A DNA stretch of 64,000 nucleotides, from NCBI GenBank assembly GCA_963711595.1, contig CAVQER010000007.1:248001-312000 (forward strand), given 5' to 3'. Each line of letters opens with the position of its first letter. Position 1 is the stretch's first letter. Source of the stretch: JAUSIF01 sp963711595. GTDB lineage: Bacteria; Pseudomonadota; Alphaproteobacteria; Rhizobiales; Xanthobacteraceae. The notes under the pieces are model-generated. The model did not search any database, was not told the origin of the DNA, and saw only the letters and a list, made by a program, of their open reading frames with translations. Shown one piece after another: positions 45,234 through 52,266 of this stretch. Made by a program: the position numbers and the translations under genes.

Positions 45234-46013
45234 ATGGTTCAGCTGACGCTGCCGAAAAACTCAAAGATCGTGCCCGGGAAGACATGGCCCGCTCCGGCCG
45301 GCGCCGAGCGCACGACCGAGTTCCGAGTCTATCGATGGAATCCGGACGACGGGCAGACGCCACGCATCGACACCTATTTCGTCGATCGCGACGACTGCGG
45401 ACCCATGGTTCTCGACGGATTGATCTGGATCAAGAACAAGGTCAATTCCACGCTGACATTCCGCCGTTCGTGCCGGGAAGGCGTGTGCGGATCCTGCTCG
45501 ATGAACATCGACGGGTTGAATACGCTCGCTTGCACGCTCGCGATGGATGACGTGAAGGCGCCGGTGAAGGTTTATCCGCTTCCGCATATGGAAGTGGTGA
45601 AGGATCTCGTGCCGGACATGAGCGTATTCTATGCGCAATACGCCTCAATCGAGCCGTGGCTGCAGACCCAGACGCCGGCACCGGAACGCGAGTGGCGTCA
45701 AGGTCACGATGAACGCGGCAAGCTCGACGGACTCTACGAGTGCATCCTTTGTGCGTGCTGCACGACTTCATGCCCGAGCTATTGGTGGAACGGCGACCGA
45801 TATCTCGGGCCGGCAGCCTTGTTGCAAGCGTACCGCTGGATCGCGGATTCACGGGACGAGGCAAGCGGACGGCGGCTCGACGAGCTGGAGGACCCGTTCC
45901 GGCTGTACCGTTGCCACACGATCCTGAATTGCGCGAAGGCCTGCCCGAAAGGGTTAAATCCGGCAAAAGCCATCGCCGAAGTGAAAAAGCTGATGGTCGA
46001 ACGCCAACTATAA
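45234..46013 (+). CDS. sdhB: Succinate dehydrogenase iron-sulfur subunit
   Basis: 259 residues with all three cluster motifs: [2Fe-2S] C-R-E-G-V-C-G-S-C-S-M-N-I-D-G plus a later Cys, [4Fe-4S] C-I-L-C-A-C-C-T-T-S-C-P, and [3Fe-4S] C-H-T-I-L-N-C-A-K-A-C-P-K-G-L-N-P. It passes electrons from SdhA to ubiquinone. Last gene of sdhCDAB. A hairpin with a minus-strand T-tail lies about 40 bases beyond. Confidence 0.98.
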   Translation: MVQLTLPKNSKIVPGKTWPAPAGAERTTEFRVYRWNPDDGQTPRIDTYFVDRDDCGPMVLDGLIWIKNKVNSTLTFRRSCREGVCGSCSMNIDGLNTLACTLAMDDVKAPVKVYPLPHMEVVKDLVPDMSVFYAQYASIEPWLQTQTPAPEREWRQGHDERGKLDGLYECILCACCTTSCPSYWWNGDRYLGPAALLQAYRWIADSRDEASGRRLDELEDPFRLYRCHTILNCAKACPKGLNPAKAIAEVKKLMVERQL

Positions 46014-46054
46014 CCGGCGCCGCGATCTGCATCCATTTCCTCGCCCAAAATGAA

Positions 46055-46080
46055 AGTCGCGCGCCGAATGGCGCGCGACT
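46055..46080 (-). terminator. Terminator of the small basic-protein gene
   Basis: An 11-bp perfect stem (AGTCGCGCGCC at 46055-46065 with its complement at 46070-46080), loop GAAT. The minus-strand side is followed by TTTCATTTTG, the plus side is not T-rich, so it serves minus-strand transcripts; it may also slow read-through from sdhB. Confidence 0.7.
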
Positions 46081-46119
46081 GCCGAACCTCCGGAGATGAA
46101 TCGATAGGCGTTCGTGCGC

Positions 46120-46209
46120 CTACATCTTTGCCTTGCGGCGCCGTCTGCGTTTCGGGGCCGCCTTTGCTTTGGCTTTACGACTGCTACGCCTTTTCGCTCT
46201 CTTTGCCAT
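46120..46209 (-). CDS. Tiny arginine/lysine-rich protein (29 residues)
   Basis: The frame encodes 29 residues beginning M-A-K-R-A-K-R-R-S-S and ending R-R-R-R-R-K-A-K-M; about 17 are Lys or Arg, with no acidic residue. A clear Shine-Dalgarno (GAGG in AAAGAGGCGCAA) lies just before the ATG at 46209. A terminator with a minus-strand T-tail begins about 40 bases past the TAG, giving a complete small transcription unit. The composition suggests nucleic-acid binding (histone-like or ribosome-associated), but that is inference from charge alone. It is too short for most gene finders. A 7-1-7 inverted repeat (46258-46272) lies upstream. Confidence 0.6.
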   Translation of the reverse strand: MAKRAKRRSSRKAKAKAAPKRRRRRKAKM

Positions 46210-46823
46210 TTGCGCCTCTTTCTCGATCTATGCGGCGTTCGCCACGTTTAGCGATGGCGTTCGTTACGAACGTCTTTTTTGCCGCCATGGATGATGAAGG
46301 GATGAATATGTCGGCATCAACGCGAGGAACATGCTGGTGTAGCGATCAATCCCTCGGCTTGATTTCGAACAACCCCGCGCTCGCTTTGCGGAGCCGCCGT
46401 TATCGGTCGTTTGCATCCGTTTCTCCGGAGTTGAGATTCGGCGACCGCACAATCGCGCAATCGCGCGTGCGTTGCCAACAAAAAATTGCATGCAGCGTGA
46501 GAACGGCTCGGATGAACGACACCGTTTGGGGTGACGGCACGCACTCGCGATGCAGCATTTCGCGCCCGAACGGCGTCAACGACTCCCAACGATCAGACCG
46601 GCAAAGAATAGTTTTTTCTATTCAATTGTTTACCAAGTAGTCCACTTCGCGCGCGTTGGCGTGCTGGTTGGACGAGATCGAAGGTGGTGCCATGGCGAGC
46701 GAGGCATCCAGCCCGGAATCATCCACAGGTAAGCCGGGCAATTCGAGGCGTAGGCACCTTACGCGGCGATCGGAGCGTGATTTCTTCTGAATCAGACGAA
46801 ACTGATTCGCGTCGTCACACCGG
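46210..46823. other. Less GC-rich intergenic region between sdhB and the GNAT gene
   Basis: About 600 bases of lower GC than the surroundings, with poly-T and poly-A patches (near 46273 and 46482) and TTTTTTCTATTCAATTG at about 46611. Contains the inverted repeat CGTTCGT-T-ACGAACG (46258-46272) upstream of the tiny basic-protein gene. Long frames here, such as plus-strand 46050-46640, have no homology-like features and no ribosome site. One short ORF (46692-46790) is listed separately. It looks like an insertion point or a regulatory spacer; no transposase remnant was seen. Confidence 0.5.
46692..46790 (+). CDS. Possible small ORF, 32 residues
   Basis: ATG at 46692 preceded by GAAGGTGG about 6-13 bases upstream. 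It encodes M-A-S-E-A-S-S-P-E-S-S-T-G, then a basic stretch R-R-R-H-L-T-R-R-S-E-R-D-F-F and a TGA. No recognisable family. Supported only by the start context; chance is a real alternative. Confidence 0.25.
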   Translation: MASEASSPESSTGKPGNSRRRHLTRRSERDFF

Positions 46824-47447
46824 TTATGGCGCTTGCAGCATCCGCGACTGAAGATCGAGGACGACTGACGTCATGCCGTGACCGTCAGCAATCAACTCGC
46901 GTACGACCGAAAGCGGCGTGGGCAACGGGTTCACAACTTCGCCGACAACTCCGTCCGAACGAATGCGAAGCAGCGCCTCATACTTTTTTGCCACTGCCTG
47001 CATGCGCACGTTGTCGAGAAGGCAATTCAGCTGAATCGTGCGAATCCCGCGATTCTGCGCGGCCAAAATGGCGCGATCGAGCAGCGCAGACCCTACGCCA
47101 CGGTTCTGCCAGGGACGCTCGACGCTGAGTGCGGCCTCTGCATCGATGGGAAACGGCTTGCCAAACGCGCGCAACTCTGCGGCCGCACGAAGAACTCCGT
47201 CCTCGAAGTAGCCGTGCACGATCGATTCTGGCGTCAGGGCTCGGGAAGTGTACTGCTCGATGAAGTACGCGGTCGCCGACGAACCGAAGCGGCTGCGGCG
47301 GCTGTCCGGATCGAGCCGGAGTAAATGATCGCGCAACAGGTTGGCTTCTCTGAACCAAAGCTTGCGGATCGTGCCGGGCAGGTGCTCCGCCTGCTCCGAG
47401 ACTTCTGGAAGTTCGTCACGCGGATGGGTTGGTGGGGTGATTCGCAT
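46824..47447 (-). CDS. GNAT family N-acetyltransferase
   Basis: 207 residues from the ATG at 47447, which has AGGG a few bases upstream; longer starts (47528, 47708) would overlap the zapE leader region. Acetyl-CoA-binding motif A is Q-N-R-G-V-G-S-A-L-L-D-R-A, preceded by an E-A-A-L-S-V strand. Resembles stand-alone GNAT proteins related to the GNAT domain of protein acetyltransferases; the substrate is not predictable. Divergent from zapE. Confidence 0.82.
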   Translation of the reverse strand: MRITPPTHPRDELPEVSEQAEHLPGTIRKLWFREANLLRDHLLRLDPDSRRSRFGSSATAYFIEQYTSRALTPESIVHGYFEDGVLRAAAELRAFGKPFPIDAEAALSVERPWQNRGVGSALLDRAILAAQNRGIRTIQLNCLLDNVRMQAVAKKYEALLRIRSDGVVGEVVNPLPTPLSVVRELIADGHGMTSVVLDLQSRMLQAP

Positions 47448-47697
47448 CCGCCCTACGTAAGCGTTCCACGTTGAAAATGTGAGACAATCCAATGGACTAT
47501 CCGCATTGCTGCCATGCAGCATTAGCATGCCGAATCCTTGTTTTGCTTGAGACGGGTCGAATTTGCGCCTTAGGTCACCTTGCCGAGCGCGCGCCCCGCC
47601 GCTAGCCCGATCTTGGTTTCGCAAACAGAAACCAGTCACGCATATGTTCTGCGCGCTTGATGCCAAGGGCGGCGCGGTGAGGTGGGAAACTCCCAGC

Positions 47698-48867
47698 ATG
47701 TCGGCCATCGCGGGACGCTACGCCGCGCGAGTTGCGACGGGCGCGATCGAGCCCGATATGGGACAATTGCACGCGCTGCAGACACTCGCGCGACTGGAAG
47801 CCGATCTGGCGTCGTTTCGACCGCCCGTGAAAGGTGGCGCGCTTGGCTGGCTCATGGCGCGGCGTCCGATCGAAGCGCCGCGCGGCGCCTACCTCTGGGG
47901 CGATGTCGGCCGCGGCAAGACGATGCTCATGGATTTGTTCTTCGAGGCTGCGCCGGTCGCACACAAGCGGCGTGCGCACTTCCATGAGTTCATGACAGAC
48001 GTGCACGAGCGCGTACGACGCTTTCGCGACAAGCTGAAGCACGGAGAGCATGCGGACGAGGATCCCATTGCGCTCACCGCCGACGAAATCGCCGGCGAGT
48101 CGATATTGCTCTGCTTCGACGAGTTTCACGTCACGGACATTGCCGATGCGATGATTCTTGGCCGCCTGTTCGAGAAAATGTTCGCGCGAGGCCTGGTGCT
48201 TGTCACCACATCGAATGTGCAGCCTTCCGACCTGTATCTCGACGGGCTGAATCGCGCGCTATTCTTGCCTTTCATCCGCACGATCGAGGCGCGCATGAAT
48301 GTAGTGCGCCTCGACGCGCGAACCGACTTTCGGATGGAGAAGCTCGGCGACGTGACTGCTTGGCACGTGCCGGCGGACGAACAAGCGCGCGGGGCGATTG
48401 ACGTTGCGTGGAAGCGACTTGCCGGCGAGCACGGAGGTTCGCCGATCGAACTGCCGATGAAGGGGCGCACGATCCGCGTCCCGCGGGCGGGCGGCGGGGC
48501 GGCGCGTTTCGAGTTTCCTGACCTGTGCGAAAAGCCACTCGGGCCCAGCGACTTCGTGCAGATCGCGCGCAGTTTTCATACGGTGGTGATCGACGGCATT
48601 CCGATCCTTTCAGACGTGCATCGCAATGCGGCGAAACGCTTCATTCTTCTCGTCGACACACTTTACGACAGCGGCGTGAAGCTGATTGCGTCGGCCGCCG
48701 CCGAGCCGGAGCAGCTTCTTAAAATCGGCAGCGGTTGGGAGACTCAGGAGTTTCGCCGCACGGCATCGCGGTTGAACGAGATGCGATCCGCCGAGTACCT
48801 TGCGCTCCCGCACGGGCGGCGCAACTCCCGGGCCACCGGCGATACAACCGGATTGGTTGAAACCTGA
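47698..48867 (+). CDS. zapE: Cell division protein ZapE / AFG1-like ATPase
   Basis: 389 residues from the ATG at 47698 (M-S-A-I-A-G-R-Y); an earlier in-frame ATG at 47644 is an alternative. P-loop G-D-V-G-R-G-K-T-M (68-76), Walker B C-F-D-E-F-H-V-T-D, and the AFG1 region S-N-V-Q-P-S-D-L-Y-L-D-G-L-N-R. In E. coli ZapE acts late in division and destabilises FtsZ polymers; eukaryotic Afg1 is mitochondrial. It is followed by mdh, a common alphaproteobacterial pairing. Confidence 0.93.
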   Translation: MSAIAGRYAARVATGAIEPDMGQLHALQTLARLEADLASFRPPVKGGALGWLMARRPIEAPRGAYLWGDVGRGKTMLMDLFFEAAPVAHKRRAHFHEFMTDVHERVRRFRDKLKHGEHADEDPIALTADEIAGESILLCFDEFHVTDIADAMILGRLFEKMFARGLVLVTTSNVQPSDLYLDGLNRALFLPFIRTIEARMNVVRLDARTDFRMEKLGDVTAWHVPADEQARGAIDVAWKRLAGEHGGSPIELPMKGRTIRVPRAGGGAARFEFPDLCEKPLGPSDFVQIARSFHTVVIDGIPILSDVHRNAAKRFILLVDTLYDSGVKLIASAAAEPEQLLKIGSGWETQEFRRTASRLNEMRSAEYLALPHGRRNSRATGDTTGLVET

Positions 48868-48967
48868 GCCACTTGCAGGGGCGGCGCCGCTTGAACGGCA
48901 GGGTCAAACGGGCTAGTCAAACGCGCGTTCCACCTCGCCCGTCTTCTCCAGAAACGCGCAATTCATC

Positions 48968-49933
48968 ATGGCTAGAGCGAAGATCGCACTCATCGGCGCC
49001 GGGCAGATCGGAGGCACGCTCGCGCTGCTCGCCGGCCTGAAAGACCTCGGCGACATCGTCCTGTTCGACATCATGGAGGGCGTGCCGCAGGGCAAGGCGC
49101 TCGACATCGCGCAGTCCGCGCCCGTCGAAGGTTTCGACGCGAAATATTCCGGTGCGCAATCCTACGAGGGGATCGAAGGCGCCGACGTCGTGATCGTCAC
49201 AGCCGGCGTTCCGCGCAAGCCCGGCATGAGCCGCGACGATCTTCTCGGCATCAATCTCAAGGTTATGGAGCAGGCGGGTGCCGGCATAAAAAAGTATGCG
49301 CCAAAGGCATTCGTCATCTGCATCACGAACCCGCTCGATGCGATGGTGTGGGCGATCCAGAAAGCCTGCGGCCTGCCGAAGAACAAGGTCGTCGGCATGG
49401 CGGGCGTACTGGACTCCGCGCGTTTCCGCTATTTCCTGGCGGATGAGTTCGCGGTTTCCGTCGAGGACGTCACTGCGTTCGTGCTGGGCGGACACGGCGA
49501 CACCATGGTGCCGCTCGTGCGCTATTCGACCGTGGCCGGAATTCCGCTCCCCGATCTCATCAAAATGGGCTGGACGACGCAGGACCGGCTGGACGCGATC
49601 GTGCAGCGCACGCGCGATGGCGGCGCGGAAATCGTGAATCTGCTGAAGACGGGATCAGCCTTCTATGCGCCGGCGGCCTCTGCCATCGCGATGGCGGAGA
49701 GCTATCTCAAGGATAAGAAGCGCGTCCTGCCGTGCGCGGCCTGGCTCAACGGCGAATACGGCGTCAAAGGTCTTTACGTCGGCGTTCCGGTGGTGATCAG
49801 CGGCAAGGGCGTCGAGCGCATCGTCGAAATCGAGCTCGACCGGCACGAGCGTGCGATGTTCGACAAGTCGGTCGCCTCCGTGCGCGGCCTTGTGGATGCG
49901 TGCGTCAAGATCGCGCCCGATCTCGGCGAATAA
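48968..49933 (+). CDS. mdh: Malate dehydrogenase
   Basis: 321 residues, LDH-like MDH type 3. N-terminal NAD-binding G-A-G-Q-I-G-G (10-16), substrate arginines in R-K-P-G-M-S-R-D-D-L, N-P-L-D, and the catalytic His in G-G-H-G-D-T-M-V-P. Oxidises malate to oxaloacetate. 100 bp after zapE, 159 bp before sucC. Confidence 0.97.
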   Translation: MARAKIALIGAGQIGGTLALLAGLKDLGDIVLFDIMEGVPQGKALDIAQSAPVEGFDAKYSGAQSYEGIEGADVVIVTAGVPRKPGMSRDDLLGINLKVMEQAGAGIKKYAPKAFVICITNPLDAMVWAIQKACGLPKNKVVGMAGVLDSARFRYFLADEFAVSVEDVTAFVLGGHGDTMVPLVRYSTVAGIPLPDLIKMGWTTQDRLDAIVQRTRDGGAEIVNLLKTGSAFYAPAASAIAMAESYLKDKKRVLPCAAWLNGEYGVKGLYVGVPVVISGKGVERIVEIELDRHERAMFDKSVASVRGLVDACVKIAPDLGE

Positions 49934-50037
49934 ATTCGCGGGAGCCGCTGGCAGGCGAAAGGGTCCATTGCAGCCCGCTTCCGCGATTCTGTTTTGCGAA
50001 AATCGGACCTTCCGCCGAGAAACGCGGAGCAATCTCG

Positions 50038-50047
50038 CTGGTATAAT
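50038..50047 (+). promoter_or_regulatory. Candidate extended -10 promoter of sucCDAB
   Basis: TGG followed by TATAAT (hexamer 50042-50047), a consensus -10 with the TGn extension, 46 bases before the sucC ATG. No good -35 is needed or seen, which fits an extended -10 promoter. Contains further TATAT just downstream. Confidence 0.5.
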
Positions 50048-50092
50048 GTATATTCAAGGCTAGGAAGAGCCGTCGGGCAGAGGGGACGCGGC

Positions 50093-51262
50093 ATGAACAT
50101 CCACGAGTATCAAGGCAAGCAGGTGCTGCGCGACTTCGACGTGCCGGTGCCGCGCGGCGAGCCCGCGTTCTCCGTGGAAGAGGCGGAACAGGCGGCCAAG
50201 AAGCTTGGCGGACCCGTTTGGGTGGTGAAGGCGCAAATCCATGCGGGCGGCCGCGGCAAGGCCGGCGGCGTCAAGGTCGTGAAGTCGATCGACGACGTGA
50301 AGAAGGAGGCCAAGCGGCTCCTCGGCTCTACCCTCGTCACGCATCAAACCGGGCCCGCCGGCAAGGAAGTGAATCGTCTCTACATCGAGGAAGGGGCTGC
50401 GATTGAGCGCGAGTTCTATCTTTCGCTGCTCGTCGACCGCGAAAGTTCGCGCATCGCCTTCGTCGTTTCGACCGAAGGCGGAATGAACATCGAGGAAGTC
50501 GCCGCCGAAACTCCCGAGAAGATTCTGACCTTCACCGTCGATCCGGTGGCAAACATCTGCCCGTATCACGTGCGCAAGGTCGCGCAGGCGTTGAAGCTCA
50601 GCGAAACGCAGCCCAAGCAACTCAGCGCGCTGCTCACCAGTCTGCACCGGGCCTTCGTCGAGAAGGACATGAGCCTGCTCGAGATCAATCCGCTTATCTT
50701 GACCAAGGGGGGCGATCTCGTCTGTCTCGATGCGAAAGTCTCCTTCGACGACAACGCGCTGTTTCGGCATCCGCTCATTCATCGATTGCGCGATGAGAGC
50801 GAAGAGGATCCGAAGGAGATCGAGGCGTCGAAGCACGATCTCAACTACATCGCCCTCGACGGCACGATCGGCTGCATGGTGAACGGCGCCGGCCTCGCCA
50901 TGGCGACGATGGACATCATCAAGCTGTACGGCGAAGCACCGGCAAATTTCCTCGACGTGGGCGGCGGGGCGACCAAGGAGAAGGTCGCGGCTGCGTTCAA
51001 GATCATCACCGCCGATCCGAACGTGAAGGGTATCCTCGTCAACATCTTCGGCGGGATCATGCGTTGCGACGTGATCGCGGAGGGTGTCGTCGCCGCCGTG
51101 CGCGAGGTCGGGCTGAAGGTGCCGCTCGTCGTTCGGCTCGAAGGCACGAACGTGGAGCTCGGACGCAAGATCCTTGCCGAGTCGAAGCTCGACGTGGTCG
51201 CGGCCACGGACCTCGACGACGCGGCACAGAAGATCGTCAAAGCGGTGAAGGGGGCGAAGTAA
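50093..51262 (+). CDS. sucC: Succinate-CoA ligase beta subunit
   Basis: 389 residues. ATP-grasp fold: M-N-I-H-E-Y-Q-G-K-Q, K-A-Q-I-H-A-G-G-R-G-K (nucleotide loop), and E-I-N-P-L. The C-terminal ligase domain has N-I-F-G-G-I-M-R-C-D. With SucD it makes ATP (or GTP) from succinyl-CoA. It overlaps sucD by one base (TAATG). The start is set by homology; the open frame extends upstream. Confidence 0.98.
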   Translation: MNIHEYQGKQVLRDFDVPVPRGEPAFSVEEAEQAAKKLGGPVWVVKAQIHAGGRGKAGGVKVVKSIDDVKKEAKRLLGSTLVTHQTGPAGKEVNRLYIEEGAAIEREFYLSLLVDRESSRIAFVVSTEGGMNIEEVAAETPEKILTFTVDPVANICPYHVRKVAQALKLSETQPKQLSALLTSLHRAFVEKDMSLLEINPLILTKGGDLVCLDAKVSFDDNALFRHPLIHRLRDESEEDPKEIEASKHDLNYIALDGTIGCMVNGAGLAMATMDIIKLYGEAPANFLDVGGGATKEKVAAAFKIITADPNVKGILVNIFGGIMRCDVIAEGVVAAVREVGLKVPLVVRLEGTNVELGRKILAESKLDVVAATDLDDAAQKIVKAVKGAK

Positions 51263-52149
51263 TGTCCGTCCTTGTCGACAAGAATACCAAAGTCATCACC
51301 CAGGGCTTTACCGGCAAGAACGGCACGTTCCATTCGGAGCAGGCGATCAAGTACGGCACGCGCGTGGTCGGCGGCGTCTCGCCCGGCAAGGGCGGCTCGA
51401 CGCATCTCGGCCTGCCCGTATTCGACACCGTGCTGGAAGCGCGCAAGGCGACGGGATGCGACGCGAGCGCGATCTACGTCCCGCCGGCAGGCGCGGCGGA
51501 TGCAATCGCCGAGGCGATCGATGCGGAGGTGCCGCTCATCGTCTGCATCACCGAGGGCATCCCGGTGCTCGACATGGTGAAAGTGAAGCGTTCCCTGTGC
51601 GGATCGAAATCGCGCTTGATCGGTCCGAACTGTCCGGGAGTGATCACCCCGGATGAGTGCAAGATCGGCATCATGCCGGGTCACATCCATCGCCCGGGCA
51701 AGATCGGGATTGTCTCGCGCTCGGGCACGCTTACATATGAGGCAGTCTTCCAGACGACGGCCGAGGGGCTCGGCCAGACCACGTGTGTCGGTATTGGCGG
51801 GGACCCCGTGAAGGGCACGGAGTTCATTGACGTGTTGGAAATGTTCCTCGCCGATAAGCAGACCGAGGCGATCATCATGATCGGCGAAATCGGCGGTTCG
51901 GCCGAGGAGGACGCTGCCCAATTCTTGCGCGACGAAGCGAAGCGCGGGCGGAAGAAGCCATGTGTCGGGTTCATTGCAGGCAGAACCGCTCCTCCGGGCC
52001 GTCGAATGGGTCATGCGGGCGCCATCATTTCGGGTGGAAAAGGCGGGGCGGAGTCCAAGATCGCGGCAATGGAAGCGGCCGGTATCCGCGTGTCGCAGTC
52101 GCCCGCGAGGCTCGGAAAGACGCTCGTCGAGGTACTAAAAGGCCGATAA
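51262..52149 (+). CDS. sucD: Succinate-CoA ligase alpha subunit
   Basis: 295 residues. CoA-binding N-terminal domain (Q-G-F-T-G-K-N-G-T-F-H), S-G-T-L-T-Y-E, and the phosphorylated active-site His in G-R-R-M-G-H-A-G-A-I-I. Coupled to sucC by a one-base overlap. 117 bp precede sucA. Confidence 0.98.
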   Translation: MSVLVDKNTKVITQGFTGKNGTFHSEQAIKYGTRVVGGVSPGKGGSTHLGLPVFDTVLEARKATGCDASAIYVPPAGAADAIAEAIDAEVPLIVCITEGIPVLDMVKVKRSLCGSKSRLIGPNCPGVITPDECKIGIMPGHIHRPGKIGIVSRSGTLTYEAVFQTTAEGLGQTTCVGIGGDPVKGTEFIDVLEMFLADKQTEAIIMIGEIGGSAEEDAAQFLRDEAKRGRKKPCVGFIAGRTAPPGRRMGHAGAIISGGKGGAESKIAAMEAAGIRVSQSPARLGKTLVEVLKGR

Positions 52150-52266
52150 ATAGGGCATTGTTGACCGGGCGCAGGTGCGATTCACGCGACCTGAACGGGT
52201 CGTACGCCATCGTGGTTCGCCAGGGCGCGGAACATCCATTGGTAGCCCCGTATCGGGGACGGAATC

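Noticed and set aside
46050..46640. 196-codon plus-strand frame downstream of sdhB
   Set aside because: No ribosome site or domain, mixed composition, and it overlaps the mini-gene with a complete expression context.
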